Part shown: positions 17,955 through 26,189 of the stretch, piece by piece | Layout of the letters: each line of letters starts with the position of its first letter | How positions within the stretch are numbered: the first letter of the stretch is position 1 | From: DATLGB01 sp038232275 | GTDB lineage: Bacteria > Actinomycetota > Thermoleophilia > Solirubrobacterales > Solirubrobacteraceae | Assembly (NCBI GenBank): GCA_038232275.1 | Contig: JBBSIC010000003.1 | Coordinates: 1 to 64,000 of the forward strand | Direction: 5' to 3' | Length of the DNA stretch: 64,000 bases | Program-made: the position numbers and the translations under genes | Notes under the pieces: generated by a model | Told to the model about the DNA's origin: nothing | Database searches by the model: none | What the model saw: the letters and a program-made list of their open reading frames with translations, nothing else

Positions 17955-19010
17955 GTGTCCGACGACCATCAGCGCCACCGCCGGCGGCGGCAGGTGCTCA
18001 TCGTCCTCGTCGCGGCGGTCCTGGCGCCCGCGATCCTCGCCCTCGCCTTCCTGATCCCCGGCCACGACCCGCACCCGCACGGCCTCGGCGTCGTGGTCGC
18101 CGGGACGGGCTCGGCGGCCGACGGTCTCGCCGCCCGCCTGCCCTCCCAGGGCTTCGACGTCATCCGCGCCCCCGATGCGGCCGCGGCGCGCGTGATCGTG
18201 CTGAGACGCGACGCCTACGGCGCGATCGTCGCCGGCCCACCCGCGTCGGCGATCGTCGCGACCGCCGCGTCGGCGCAGGCGACGAAGGTCATCGAGCAGG
18301 CGGCCCGCTCCGCCGGGGCGCAGAAGGTGTCAGACGTCCGTCCGCTCGACCACGCGGACCCGCAGGGGGCGGCGCTCAACCTGCTCGTGCTGCCCGTCGT
18401 CTTCACGTCGACGTTCTTGGCGCTGACGGCGATCGGCCTGCTGCCGGCGGCCGGCGTCCTGGAGCGGGTGTCGCTCGCCGCCGCCGGCTCGATCCTCGGC
18501 GGCGGGATCCTGATGCTGATCGGGCGCGTGGCGCTCGGCGTGCTGCCGGGCCCGTGGTTCGCCGAGCTCGAGGTGCTCGCGGTCGCCGTGCTGGCGATGG
18601 CGCTTCCGATCGGCGGCCTCGTGCGCCTCTACGGGGTGCGGGCGATGGGCCTGGGCTTCGTCTTCTTCACCGTGCTCGGCAACCCCGGCTCCGGCCTGGC
18701 CTCCGCGCCCGAGCTGCTGCCGTCGCCGTGGCACCCGCTCGGCGCCTGGCTGCCGCCCGGCGCCGCGGGCAGCGCCCTGAAGGGCGCGGCCTACTTCGAC
18801 GGCGCCGGCACGACCGGGCCGGTCCTGATCCTGGCCGGCTGGGCCCTGCTCGGCCTCGTGCTGATCGTCCTGGGGGAGCGCCGCCACCCTGCGGGCTTCG
18901 CGACCGAGCTGCATCTCGGCGTCACCCCCGACCCGGAGGCCGAGGCACGCGCCGGCGGGCGCTTCCGGCGCGAGCCCGCGCCGCACGGCGCGACAACTGG
19001 CACACTGTGA
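17955..19010 (+). CDS. Polytopic membrane protein, ABC-2/YhgE-like organisation
   Basis: 351 residues from a GTG. One helix at about 13-34, an outer domain of about 110 residues (GLGVVVAGTGSAADGLAARL), then five or six helices (LLVLPVVFTSTFLALTAIGLLP onward) and a soluble tail. One outer loop followed by a membrane block resembles ABC-2/YhgE-type export proteins, but no ATPase gene is adjacent. Family assignment is tentative. The gene begins 36 bases after the acylase stop and runs into the next gene. Confidence 0.6.
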   Translation: MSDDHQRHRRRRQVLIVLVAAVLAPAILALAFLIPGHDPHPHGLGVVVAGTGSAADGLAARLPSQGFDVIRAPDAAAARVIVLRRDAYGAIVAGPPASAIVATAASAQATKVIEQAARSAGAQKVSDVRPLDHADPQGAALNLLVLPVVFTSTFLALTAIGLLPAAGVLERVSLAAAGSILGGGILMLIGRVALGVLPGPWFAELEVLAVAVLAMALPIGGLVRLYGVRAMGLGFVFFTVLGNPGSGLASAPELLPSPWHPLGAWLPPGAAGSALKGAAYFDGAGTTGPVLILAGWALLGLVLIVLGERRHPAGFATELHLGVTPDPEAEARAGGRFRREPAPHGATTGTL

Positions 19011-19012
19011 CC

Positions 19013-19357
19013 ATGCTGCTCGAACAGCTACGGACGACGCCGTCGTGGCGGTCGGCACTCGAGGTCGCGCTCACGCGCCCTGCGGGCGTGCCAGAGCGCC
19101 GGGGCGGCGAGGACCCGTGGAGCCCGGGCCGGGTCGAGCGGCCCCGCCGCGCGACCGACGATCTCGCCTGGCTGCGCCAGGCCGTGGACGAGCCGGAGCA
19201 GATGGGCCTCAAGATGATCGACGAGGATCCGCGCGTGCGCGTCTGGGAGGTCGGCGACGAGACCGTTGGCGAGCGCCTCGAACGGCTGCTTGGCCGCGGC
19301 ATCCTCGACGCCGCCGGCTTCCAGCTGCACCGCGCGGACCTGCCGCCCGCGGCCTGA
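19013..19357 (+). CDS. Hypothetical protein
   Basis: 114 residues; the ATG at 19013 is two bases after the previous stop (a GTG at 19007 is also possible). Soluble and charged: ALEVALTRPAGVPERRGGEDP, then VRVWEVGDETVGERLERLLGRG. No family recognised. It is likely co-transcribed with the membrane protein upstream. Confidence 0.5.
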   Translation: MLLEQLRTTPSWRSALEVALTRPAGVPERRGGEDPWSPGRVERPRRATDDLAWLRQAVDEPEQMGLKMIDEDPRVRVWEVGDETVGERLERLLGRGILDAAGFQLHRADLPPAA

Positions 19358-19402
19358 GTCAGCGCTTCACCGGCAGAGCGAGCAGCTCCTCGACGGTCGC
19401 CG

Positions 19403-19831
19403 TCAGCGCGGCATGCGCTCGTCGAAGCGCGGCAGGCCGTCGTCGGGGATCGGCTCCCAGACAGCGGCGTAGGCGACGAACTGGCGGGCCTGCGGCCGGA
19501 TCCCGGGGTCGCCGTCGATCGCGCCGAGGCGGACCGTGACGACGCTCGGGTCCTCCGGCTGCTCGCCGAAGACCGCCGAGCCGCACTCGCGGCAGAAGAG
19601 CTTGTCGAACCCGCCGCCGCCGGGCGCCCAGCGGCCGAGGTGCTCCTCGCCCGCGACGACGCGGAAGCTTCCCGGCGCCGGCCGCGCCGAGGCCGCCGCC
19701 GCGGCGCCGGTGCGGTGCTGGCAGCGGGTGCAGTGGCAGTAGCCGGCTGCCTGCAGCGGCTCTGAGATCTCGAAGCGCACGGCGCCGCAGCCGCAGCCGC
19801 CGGTCAGGGTGGGGGTCACGGCGGAGCTCAT
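19403..19831 (-). CDS. GFA/CENP-V domain zinc protein (formaldehyde-activating enzyme-like)
   Basis: 142 residues from the ATG at 19831-19829. The zinc-binding cysteines of the GFA fold are all present: GGCGCGAVRFEI, YCHCTRCQ with two CxxC-type pairs, and FCRECGSAVF. The family includes glutathione-dependent formaldehyde-activating enzyme and many members of unknown activity, so only the fold is safe. Divergent from the alkA-like gene, 19 bp between starts. Confidence 0.88.
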   Translation of the reverse strand: MSSAVTPTLTGGCGCGAVRFEISEPLQAAGYCHCTRCQHRTGAAAAASARPAPGSFRVVAGEEHLGRWAPGGGGFDKLFCRECGSAVFGEQPEDPSVVTVRLGAIDGDPGIRPQARQFVAYAAVWEPIPDDGLPRFDERMPR

Positions 19832-19850
19832 GCTGGCACCGTAGCCTGCG

Positions 19851-20705
19851 ATGCGGCTCGCCTTCCAGCCCCCCTTCTGGCCCGACAACGTGTTCGGCCA
19901 TCTGGCGGCGACCGCCGTGCCCGGCGTGGAGGAGTGGCGCGACGGCGCCTACCGGCGCACGCTGCGCCTGCCGCGCGGCCCCGCCGTCGTCGCGCTGGCA
20001 CCGCGCCCGGACCACATCGCCTGCGAGCTGACGCTCGCCGACCCGCGCGACCGCAGCGCCGCCGTCGCCACTTGCCGGCGGCTGCTCGACCTCGACGCCG
20101 ATCCGGTGGCCATCGACGCCGCACTCGCCGCCGATCCCGTCCTCGCGCCGCTCGTCGCCCGCGCGCCCGGCCGCCGCGTGCCGGGCGCCGCGGACGGCGG
20201 CGAGATGGCACTGCGCGCGGTCCTCGGCCAGCAGGTCAGCACCGCGGCCGCCCGCACCCTCACGGGCCGGATGGTCCTGGCCGCGGGCGAGGAGGTCGAC
20301 GACCCCGCCGGCGGCCTCACCCACCTGTTCCCCACCGCGGCGGCGGTCGCCGGGCTGGACCCGGTAGTCCTCGCCATGCCGGAGCGCCGCCGCCGCTGCC
20401 TGCTCGGCCTCGCGGCCGCGCTCGCGCGCGGGGACGTCGACCTCGACCCGGCCGGCGACCGCGACGTCGCCCGCGCCCACCTGCTGGCGCTGTCGGGCAT
20501 CGGGCCGTGGACGGTCGAGACGATCGCCATGCGCGCGCTCGGCGACCCGGACGCCTTCGTCGCGAGCGACCTGGGCATCATGGCGGCGCTGGCCGCGCTC
20601 GGGCTGACCGTGCGCGACGCCGAGCGCTGGCGCCCGTGGCGCGCCTACGCGGTCCAGCATTTGTGGGGGCTGGGCGACCACGCGATCAACGTGCTGCCTC
20701 AGTAG
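19851..20705 (+). CDS. alkA: DNA-3-methyladenine glycosylase II (AlkA-like)
   Basis: 284 residues. An N-terminal beta domain (RTLRLPRGPAVVALAP) precedes the helix-hairpin-helix glycosylase: EMALRAVLGQQVSTAAARTL, then LSGIGPWTVETIAMRALGD with the catalytic aspartate D240 in VASDLGI. This matches AlkA without the Ada N-terminal module seen in many actinobacterial fusions. It removes alkylated purines as the first step of base excision repair. The end overlaps the DUF4188 remnant by 7 bases. Confidence 0.9.
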   Translation: MRLAFQPPFWPDNVFGHLAATAVPGVEEWRDGAYRRTLRLPRGPAVVALAPRPDHIACELTLADPRDRSAAVATCRRLLDLDADPVAIDAALAADPVLAPLVARAPGRRVPGAADGGEMALRAVLGQQVSTAAARTLTGRMVLAAGEEVDDPAGGLTHLFPTAAAVAGLDPVVLAMPERRRRCLLGLAAALARGDVDLDPAGDRDVARAHLLALSGIGPWTVETIAMRALGDPDAFVASDLGIMAALAALGLTVRDAERWRPWRAYAVQHLWGLGDHAINVLPQ

Positions 20706-21049
20706 CCCTCGACGGGCGCCTCGTCGTCGGGGCGGACGCCGAAGCGGACGGCGGCGGTGCGAGCCGCGGTCCCGACCGGCCGCGCCCCGCCGGTCGCCTT
20801 GGCCAGGCCCCACTCGGGCATGTTGCCGTAGATCGCCTCCTGGGTTCCGGGAGCCACGCGATAGGTCTCGTGGTAGATCCCGACGTCCCCCGAGTCGCGC
20901 ACGCGGCGGTTGAACTCCGTCCACACCGGCAGGTGCAGGCTGGCGGGGTCGCGCGCGAAGCGCTCGAGCTCCTCGAAGGAGCGCCAGTACTGCACCACGA
21001 ACGGCGAGATCGGGCTCATCAGCGCGAAGTGGACGTTGAGCAGCCCCAT
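20699..21049 (-). pseudogene. DUF4188 (monooxygenase-like) protein lacking its N-terminus
   Basis: Residues from GLLNVHFALMSPISPFVVQYW through ERFARDPASLHLPVWTEFNRR and GIYHETYRVAPG...YGNMPEWGLAKA are the body and C-terminus of a DUF4188 protein. From memory of the family the N-terminal 40-50 residues are missing: the sequence upstream is the truncated PIN toxin gene in another frame. An ATG at 21049 might still start a shortened product, but no ribosome site is present. Best read as the right half of a deletion that fused two genes. Confidence 0.65.
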
Positions 21050-21065
21050 TCGCTGTCCGCCTGAC

Positions 21066-21290
21066 ATCGAGCGCCGCGAGGACCAGCGCTTCGCGCCGCA
21101 GCATCCGCCACAGCGCATCCTGGCCGAGCCATCCGCTCGATCGGCCGAGGAGGTAGATGGCCTCGGTGAACGCCGGCCAGGTCGTCAGCAGCGGGAGCGC
21201 GAGAGCTTCCAGGGCGTCGACGCAACGCTGATGCTCGGGCTCCCCCGCGTCGATCAGCGCGATGAGCGGACCAGCGTCGGTGAGCGTCAC
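21066..21290 (-). pseudogene. VapC-like PIN-domain toxin, C-terminally truncated
   Basis: Starts with GTG at 21290-21288, overlapping the antitoxin stop by four bases (GTGA). The first 75 residues are a PIN domain: TDAGPLIALIDAGEPEH with the first catalytic acid (D5) and WPAFTEAIYLLGR with the next (E43). After LRREALVLAALD the family should continue for about 60 residues carrying the last acids, but the sequence jumps into DUF4188. The ribonuclease active site is therefore incomplete and the toxin is probably dead. Confidence 0.65.
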
Positions 21291-21526
21291 CGTCGGTGAG
21301 GCTGCTGCTCGAGCAGATCGGCGAACGCCTCTCCGGTCTGTGCGGCAGCGCCACCCTCGCTGCGCACCGCGCCGATCACATCCGCGAGCTGCTCGCGCTG
21401 CGCGAGCGTCCGCTGCGACCGCTCGGCTGCCGCGCGGCGCAGGAATTCGGACACCGACGCGCCCTCCCGCGCAGCGGCACGGCGGACGAGATCATCGAGT
21501 TCGGGATCCAGTCGTATGCTGCGCAC
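21287..21526 (-). CDS. Ribbon-helix-helix antitoxin (VapB-like)
   Basis: 79 residues from the GTG at 21526-21524. VRSIRLDPELDDLVRRAAAR followed by EGASVSEFLRRAA is the ribbon-helix-helix DNA-binding fold, and the C-terminal TGEAFADLLEQQPHRR is the toxin-binding tail found in VapB-type antitoxins. It overlaps the PIN gene in standard operon style. Its partner is truncated, so the antitoxin is probably an orphan and may still repress its own promoter. Confidence 0.75.
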   Translation of the reverse strand: MRSIRLDPELDDLVRRAAAREGASVSEFLRRAAAERSQRTLAQREQLADVIGAVRSEGGAAAQTGEAFADLLEQQPHRR

Positions 21527-21686
21527 AGGGGGAGAGCGGTTCCTGCAGGCCACGTTCAAGCCGGCCTGGTTCCAGCTGCTGCAGCGCATGCTGCCCAGCT
21601 CCGAAGAGGAGCTGGCACCGGTGCGCCACGTCGCGGGGGCCCGAACCACCGCGGTCACGCCAACTCCAGCCCTCCAGCACCGGTAG
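21516..21686 (+). other. 56-codon open frame, possible tail of a lost gene
   Basis: ATG at 21516 to TAG at 21686, partly antisense to the antitoxin start. The product (GERFLQATFKPAWFQLLQRM, then VRHVAGARTTAVTPTP) reads like the compact C-terminal end of a larger protein and not like random GC-rich frame, but I do not recognise it. It lies beside the broken toxin and DUF4188 genes, so it may be one more remnant. Confidence 0.25.
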
Positions 21687-21776
21687 CCGCCGGCCCCTTC
21701 TTATCCTCCTCCGACCGCGGGTGTCGTACGGCTTTTCCGACCCGGCGCCCGAGAGCCACCAGAGGAGGATCGGAGC

Positions 21777-22361
21777 ATGCGCATCTTCGTCGCGGGCGCC
21801 ACGGGCGCGATCGGCGCGCAGCTCGTGCCCCAGCTCGTCAGCGCGGGCCACGTCGTCGCCGGCATGACCAGGAGCGAGCGCAAGTCCAAACGGCTGCGCG
21901 ACCTGGGCGCGGAGCCGATCGTGTGCGATGCCTTTGACCTCGCCGGCCTCACCGAGGCTGTCGTTGCGTTCGCTCCCGATGCGCTGATCCATCAGCTCAC
22001 CGACCTGCCGCAGGACGCCGATCGGATCCCGGCCAAGGCGGCGGACAACAATCGCATCCGTCGCGAGGGGACGCGCAACCTCCTCGCCGCGGCCCGGGAG
22101 GCGGCCGCCGGGCGATTCCTCGCCCAGAGCGTGGCGTTCGCGGTGCAAGGTGACAGCAGCGCAGCCGTGGAGGAGCACGAACGGGCGGTGCTCGACGGCG
22201 GCGGGGTGGTGCTGCGCTACGGACGCTTCTACGGGCCCGGCACCTACCACGTACACGAGAAGGCGCCGCCGCCGGCCGTGCATGTCGACGAGGCCGCGCG
22301 CCGGACAGTGGAGGCGCTCGACGCCACCAGCGGGGTGATCGAAGTCGTCGACACCGACTGA
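21777..22361 (+). CDS. NAD(P)-binding SDR/epimerase-type protein (short form)
   Basis: 194 residues with a GAGGAGG site before the ATG. The Rossmann start is clear (MRIFVAGATGAIGAQLVPQL, GxxGxxG), followed by NNRIRREGTRNLLAAAREA, the RFLAQSVAF strand, VVLRYGRFYGPGTYH and a closing VHVDEAARRTVEAL. It belongs to the extended/atypical SDR group related to NAD-dependent epimerases. It is shorter than the usual 250-300 residues; I read this as a natural short form because the frame is unbroken, but an internal loss is possible. A hairpin follows the stop. Confidence 0.75.
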   Translation: MRIFVAGATGAIGAQLVPQLVSAGHVVAGMTRSERKSKRLRDLGAEPIVCDAFDLAGLTEAVVAFAPDALIHQLTDLPQDADRIPAKAADNNRIRREGTRNLLAAAREAAAGRFLAQSVAFAVQGDSSAAVEEHERAVLDGGGVVLRYGRFYGPGTYHVHEKAPPPAVHVDEAARRTVEALDATSGVIEVVDTD

Positions 22362-22377
22362 GCTCAGACCTACGGAG

Positions 22378-22396
22378 CGCGCCGGCACCCGGCGCG
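22378..22396 (+). terminator. Hairpin terminator after the SDR gene
   Basis: 8-bp stem CGCGCCGG/CCGGCGCG with a CAC loop, 16 bases after the stop. No T-run. Confidence 0.5.
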
Positions 22397-22454
22397 TAAG
22401 GTCGCTAACCTCGAATCGTGGATTGGGTCCGCGTGTCCTACAAATGGGAGAGAG

Positions 22455-22643
22455 ATGACGCACGAGGCGCAACAGGCGCAGCAGCAGCTCATCGAGCAGG
22501 CGCTAGCCGATCCCCGGGTCGCCGATGCCGTGCGCGCGTACGACGCGGTGCGCCCGTTCGTACCCCAGCAAACGTTGGTACCGGTGGCCACCACCTACAC
22601 CGCGTCGACCACCCTGACTCTGAGCATCCCCGACGAGCAATAG
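22455..22643 (+). CDS. Small protein encoded directly before the SDH-type protease gene
   Basis: 62 residues with a GGGAGAG site before the ATG. Ala/Gln-rich helical start (MTHEAQQAQQQLIEQALADP) and a Thr-rich end (TTYTASTTLTLSIPDEQ). The next gene begins on the base after its TAG, so they form an operon. No family recognised. This patch uses noticeably more A/T at third positions than its surroundings, which suggests later arrival. Confidence 0.6.
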   Translation: MTHEAQQAQQQLIEQALADPRVADAVRAYDAVRPFVPQQTLVPVATTYTASTTLTLSIPDEQ

Positions 22644-23637
22644 ATGCCCGGCTGGGGCGATCTCCTGAACGAGGTCAACGCCGAACACGCAAATCTTCCG
22701 CCTGAGGAAGCTGGCCCCGCGCTCGACGCCAAGCGCGTCGGATATCTCGCGACGCTCCATTCCAAGACAGGTCGGCCAGTATTCCTTTACGCCACCGCCT
22801 GGCTCGGGGGTAGCGCTCCTCCGGAATTGACCTCGATCAGTCTTGAAGACATCCATGGCCTCATGGAGGTCTCGCGCGATATCGACGGTCCGGAGCTCGA
22901 CGTAATACTCCAACAGCCCTGGCGGTCAGGCCGAGGCCACAGCCTCCATCGTGCGCTACCTGAGGAGTCGCTTCACCGACATCAGAGTGTTTGTCCCACT
23001 GGCAGCCATGAGTGCCGCGACGATGTGGGCCCTGGCCGCCAACCGCATCGTGATGGGCAAGCACTCGCAACTCGGCCCAATCGATCCGCAGCTGCTCACG
23101 CCGCAGGGCGCCATCCCTGCACGCGCGATCCTCGACCAGTTCGAGAAGGCCCGCGCCGCCGTCGCCGAGAATCCCGCCAGCGTTGGCGCGTACCTGCCGA
23201 TGTTGCAGCAGTACGGGCCGGCCCTCCTTCAAATGTGCGAGAACGCCGAAGCCCTCGCCGAGCGACTCGTCGGCGAGTGGCTCGAGGCCTACATGTTCGC
23301 CGACAAGGAGAACGCCCACGCGCTGGCCGCCGACACCGCGCATTGGTTCAACAACCATCAAGTGCATCAGTCTCACGGGCTCGGTATTGGCCGCGACGCC
23401 GCGCGCGAGCAGGAAGTCGCCGTGGACGATCTCGAGGACGACGCGGAGGTCCAAGATCTTGTCCTGAGCGTCTTCCATGCCACGTCGATCACATTCAGTC
23501 GCAGCGGGACGGTCAAGCTCATCGAGAACCACCTGGGACGCCGCTTCATGAAGCAGATCCAGGTCCAGCAGTTCCAGATTCCGTTCCCGCTCCAAGCGGT
23601 GCCACCAGCCGGGCCTCCTGGTCAGGTCCAGGGCTAA
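22644..23637 (+). pseudogene. SDH-type serine protease (ClpP-like fold) with a one-base frameshift
   Basis: Two frames together make one protein. The first 89 codons (MPGWGDLLNEVNAEHAN to GPELDVIL) and the second frame from about 22915 (SPGGQAEATASIVRYL to the stop at 23637) join smoothly if one A is removed from CCAACAGC at 22910-22916. The result is an SDH_sah/serine dehydrogenase proteinase family member of the ClpP/SppA fold, with the SPGG turn and the likely nucleophile in AMSAATM (Ser codon 23011). The insertion is either a real inactivating mutation or a base-call error. Follows a small ORF with no gap. Confidence 0.75.
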
Positions 23638-23669
23638 CCCAGCGCCACGCCGCCCCCGGCTGCCAGCCT

Positions 23670-23822
23670 ATGACGAGCCCTCACGAAGACACCGAGCGCG
23701 TCATTGCGCTCGCCAAGAAACGCCCTGAACCTGACGGCGCGCCGCGCCAACCGCAAGGCCCGCTCCTGAATGAAGGGGTCCGCGCCGCTTCGAATATCCA
23801 GGCGCGAGTTGGAGTCGTTTGA
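23670..23822 (+). CDS. Possible 50-residue small protein
   Basis: ATG at 23670 to TGA at 23822 (SPHEDTERVIALAKKRPEP then QPQGPLLNEGVRAASNIQ). Hydrophilic, no family, no strong ribosome site. It lies 32 bases after the SDH protease. Apart from this frame, the 23638-23965 gap shows nothing I can assign. Confidence 0.25.
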   Translation: MTSPHEDTERVIALAKKRPEPDGAPRQPQGPLLNEGVRAASNIQARVGVV

Positions 23823-23965
23823 GTAGCTCTGCTGCTTTCAATGCGCGGCAGCGGTGACGCCCCCGGCGCTGCGCCCGAAGTTCGGACGAGGCTGAATCTC
23901 CTCTGTCCGGTCGCTCGACGGATTTCGGCCCTGCACGGCCAAGAACGGGCCGATCGTGCGTACAG

Positions 23966-24054
23966 CGGAGAGAGAGGGATTCGAACCCTCGGACGACGTT
24001 TCCGCCGTCACACGATTTCCAGTCGTGCCCGTTCAGCCGCTCCGGCACCTCTCC
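23966..24054 (-). tRNA. tRNA-Ser (anticodon GGA)
   Basis: Reads right to left. Acceptor GGAGAGG pairs with TCTCTCC (last pair G-T), discriminator G at 23966. The anticodon loop CTGGAAA gives anticodon GGA, decoding UCC. A long class II variable arm (GACGGCGGAAACGTC) and the T-arm GAGGG-TTCGAAT-CCCTC are present. CCA is not encoded. The 3' end faces the less GC-rich SDH patch. Confidence 0.95.
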
Positions 24055-24091
24055 TGGGAAACGGCGGTGAAGGGTAGCGACGGGCCTCCGA

Positions 24092-25291
24092 TCAGATCCT
24101 CCAGACGCCGCCGATCAGCACGGGCACCCGCTCGCCGTCCGCTGCGATGCCGGTCACGTCGAGCTGCGGGGAGCCGATCATGAAGTCGATGTGGACCTCG
24201 GAGCTGTTGACGCGGTCCGCGGCGTCGCCCGCGACCGCGAACGGGAAGCCGACGCCGATGGCCAGGTGGCTGGCGGCGTTCTCGTCGAGCAGCGTGTCGT
24301 AGAAGACCGTGTCGAGCGCGCCGATGCGGCCCTGGTTGTCGACCAGCGCGGCCTCGCCGAGCCGGGCGGCGCCCTCGTCGCGCTCGATGATCGTGCGCAT
24401 CGTGTCCTGGGCGGTGGAGGACGTGAGCTCGATGACGCGGCCGCCCTCGAAGCGCATGATCAAGTCGCGCACGACGGTGCCGTCGAGCAGGACGAGCGGC
24501 TTCGAGGCGGCGACCGTGCCTGAGGTGCGCTCCGGATCCGGGCTCGTGAACACCTCCTCCGTCGGGATGTTCGCCATGTGGGCGACGCCGTCGACGGTCG
24601 TCAGACCGCCCGCGATCCAGGTGTGGCCTTCAAGCAGCCCGACGGTGAGGTCGGTGCCGGGGCCCGCGTAGTGCAGCGCGTCGAAGCCCCGCTCGGACAG
24701 CCGCGACGCGGCGCCCTCGAGCTGCTCGCGGCGCGCGTCCCAGGCGGCTGCCGGGTCGGGTTCGTCGAGGCGGCAGACGTGGGCGATCTGCTCCCACAGC
24801 TTCGCCAGCGCGACGTCGGGCTCGAGGTTGGGATGCACCAGCGCGGCCCACGGCGGGCTCGGGCACGGGACGATGCTCCAGTTGGTCGTGCGGTCGGCGA
24901 GAACCTGCGAGCTCTCCTTGATGGCGGGCAGGCGGTCGCGACCGGCGCGCACGGGGTCCAACCCCTCGAGCAGACCGGGGCTGGCCGGACCTGAGAAGGC
25001 GATCCGGGCGGCGTGCTGGTCGCCGAGGGCCAGCAGCCGCTCGCCATACCAGGACGGGACGAACTCGAGCGTGTCGTCGCGGGCGAACTCGATCCGCGCC
25101 CGCTTGACGTAGGGGTCGAACCACTGCACGTCGACGAAGCGGGCGCCGGCCTTGTAGGCGGCCTCGGCGACGGCGCGCGCGAGGTACTCCTTGCCGGGCT
25201 CGCAGCCCACGGACACGATCTGGTCCTCCTGCACGTTCGCGCCGACGTGGACAGCCAACTCGGCCAGGCGCTGCGCGATCGGGTTCTCCAT
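24092..25291 (-). CDS. M29-family aminopeptidase (AmpS/PepS-like)
   Basis: 399 residues, the standard length. Start ENPIAQRLAELAVHVGANV, then EPGKEYLARAVAEAAYKAGA as in thermophilic aminopeptidases. The metal-ligand motifs of family M29 are visible: MANIPTEEVFTSPDPERTSG, IERDEGAARLGE and SSEVHIDFMIGSP with the terminal His/Asp. It is a cytoplasmic exopeptidase that removes N-terminal residues with two metal ions. Single gene, 10 bases upstream of the metallo-hydrolase on the same strand, so possibly co-transcribed. Confidence 0.9.
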   Translation of the reverse strand: MENPIAQRLAELAVHVGANVQEDQIVSVGCEPGKEYLARAVAEAAYKAGARFVDVQWFDPYVKRARIEFARDDTLEFVPSWYGERLLALGDQHAARIAFSGPASPGLLEGLDPVRAGRDRLPAIKESSQVLADRTTNWSIVPCPSPPWAALVHPNLEPDVALAKLWEQIAHVCRLDEPDPAAAWDARREQLEGAASRLSERGFDALHYAGPGTDLTVGLLEGHTWIAGGLTTVDGVAHMANIPTEEVFTSPDPERTSGTVAASKPLVLLDGTVVRDLIMRFEGGRVIELTSSTAQDTMRTIIERDEGAARLGEAALVDNQGRIGALDTVFYDTLLDENAASHLAIGVGFPFAVAGDAADRVNSSEVHIDFMIGSPQLDVTGIAADGERVPVLIGGVWRI

Positions 25292-25301
25292 GAGCGAAAG
25301 G

Positions 25302-26042
25302 CTAGGACGGACCTCGTTCCCGCGCCTGTTCGACGGCGGCCGCCACCCCGCCCGTCCACGGCTCGCCGTGCCCGGTGAGCACGACCTCCGCGCCGGTGTC
25401 GGCCAGGCGCGCCAGCGACGCGAGGTTCTCGAAGCTGTCGGCCGTCGCCGCGCCCGCGACGATCTGCGGCCCGCGCCTGCCCGTGTACGGGTTGAGCGTG
25501 ACGATCGCGTCGCCGGCGATCACCACCCCGCGCTCGGGAAAGTGCAGCGCGACGTGGCCGTGCGTGTGGCCCGGGGTGAAGACCGGATGCGGGCGGCCCG
25601 GCACGTCGAGAATCGCCTCCGTCGAGTACCCGCGGGCCTCCTTGAGCCCCTTCGTGAGCGGCGCGCCGGCCGCGATCACCGCGGCGAGGATCGGCAGCGC
25701 GCGGACGTGGCGCAGATACGCGGCGATCGGCCGCTCGTGCTCGTACAGCAGCGGATGGCGGCTGAGCGACACGTCGCGCTCGTGCACCCACACCGGCAGG
25801 TGCCACTCCGTGCGCGCGCGCTCGGCGAAGCCGACGTGGTCGTAGTGCGCGTGGGTGAGCACGAGCGCGTCGACGTCGGACGGTGAGCGACCGAGCTCGG
25901 CGAGCGCCGAAAGCAGTGAGGCCCAGGACCGCGGCAGCCCGCTGTCGACGATCGTCACACGCGAGCCGTCCTGCACGAGGTACCAGTTGCAGAAGGCGTC
26001 CTGCACGCGATGGATCCCGGGGGCCACGTCGCGCTCGAGCAT
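25302..26042 (-). CDS. Metallo-beta-lactamase fold hydrolase
   Basis: 246 residues from the ATG at 26042-26040. THAHYDH is the HxHxDH zinc motif; FTPGHTHGHVAL carries the next histidine, IAGDAIV the bridging aspartate and TGHGEPW the last histidine. This is the glyoxalase II-like/MBL-fold hydrolase set. Substrate not predictable. A near-perfect palindrome (GGGGGT...ACCCCC, 26043-26060) sits against its start codon, between it and the divergent MFS gene. Confidence 0.88.
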   Translation of the reverse strand: MLERDVAPGIHRVQDAFCNWYLVQDGSRVTIVDSGLPRSWASLLSALAELGRSPSDVDALVLTHAHYDHVGFAERARTEWHLPVWVHERDVSLSRHPLLYEHERPIAAYLRHVRALPILAAVIAAGAPLTKGLKEARGYSTEAILDVPGRPHPVFTPGHTHGHVALHFPERGVVIAGDAIVTLNPYTGRRGPQIVAGAATADSFENLASLARLADTGAEVVLTGHGEPWTGGVAAAVEQARERGPS

Positions 26043-26060
26043 CGGGGGTGCCGGTACCCC
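26043..26060. promoter_or_regulatory. Near-palindrome between divergent hydrolase and MFS genes
   Basis: The stretch GGGGGTGCCGGTACCCCC is an 18-base inverted repeat with one mismatched pair, immediately before the hydrolase ATG. It could be an operator for the divergent pair or a hairpin occluding initiation. No regulator is linked. Confidence 0.3.
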
Positions 26061-26189
26061 CGAACCACGCACTCGTACCCTTGGCCGGATGGGTCTCGGC
26101 GTCTGTGTGCACGTCCCGCGGTGCGCGAGCGTCCGCGGCGCCGGGCTGACCGTGCGCGGCCGCTGCGTCGCCGATGGCGTCGCGCTCGC

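Noticed and set aside
19359..21290. 643-codon frame starting with the PIN domain
   Set aside because: Only the first 75 codons are meaningful; the remainder is out of frame with DUF4188 and antisense to alkA.
21777..22361. Internal deletion in the SDR gene as another example of end-to-end fusion
   Set aside because: The frame is continuous, motifs are in normal order and spacing near the ends, so a natural short form is more likely.
22440..22470. Attachment-site copy of the tRNA-Ser 3' end at the far side of the SDH patch
   Set aside because: Only a short GGGAGAGAGAT match; the T-arm sequence is absent and no integrase is present.
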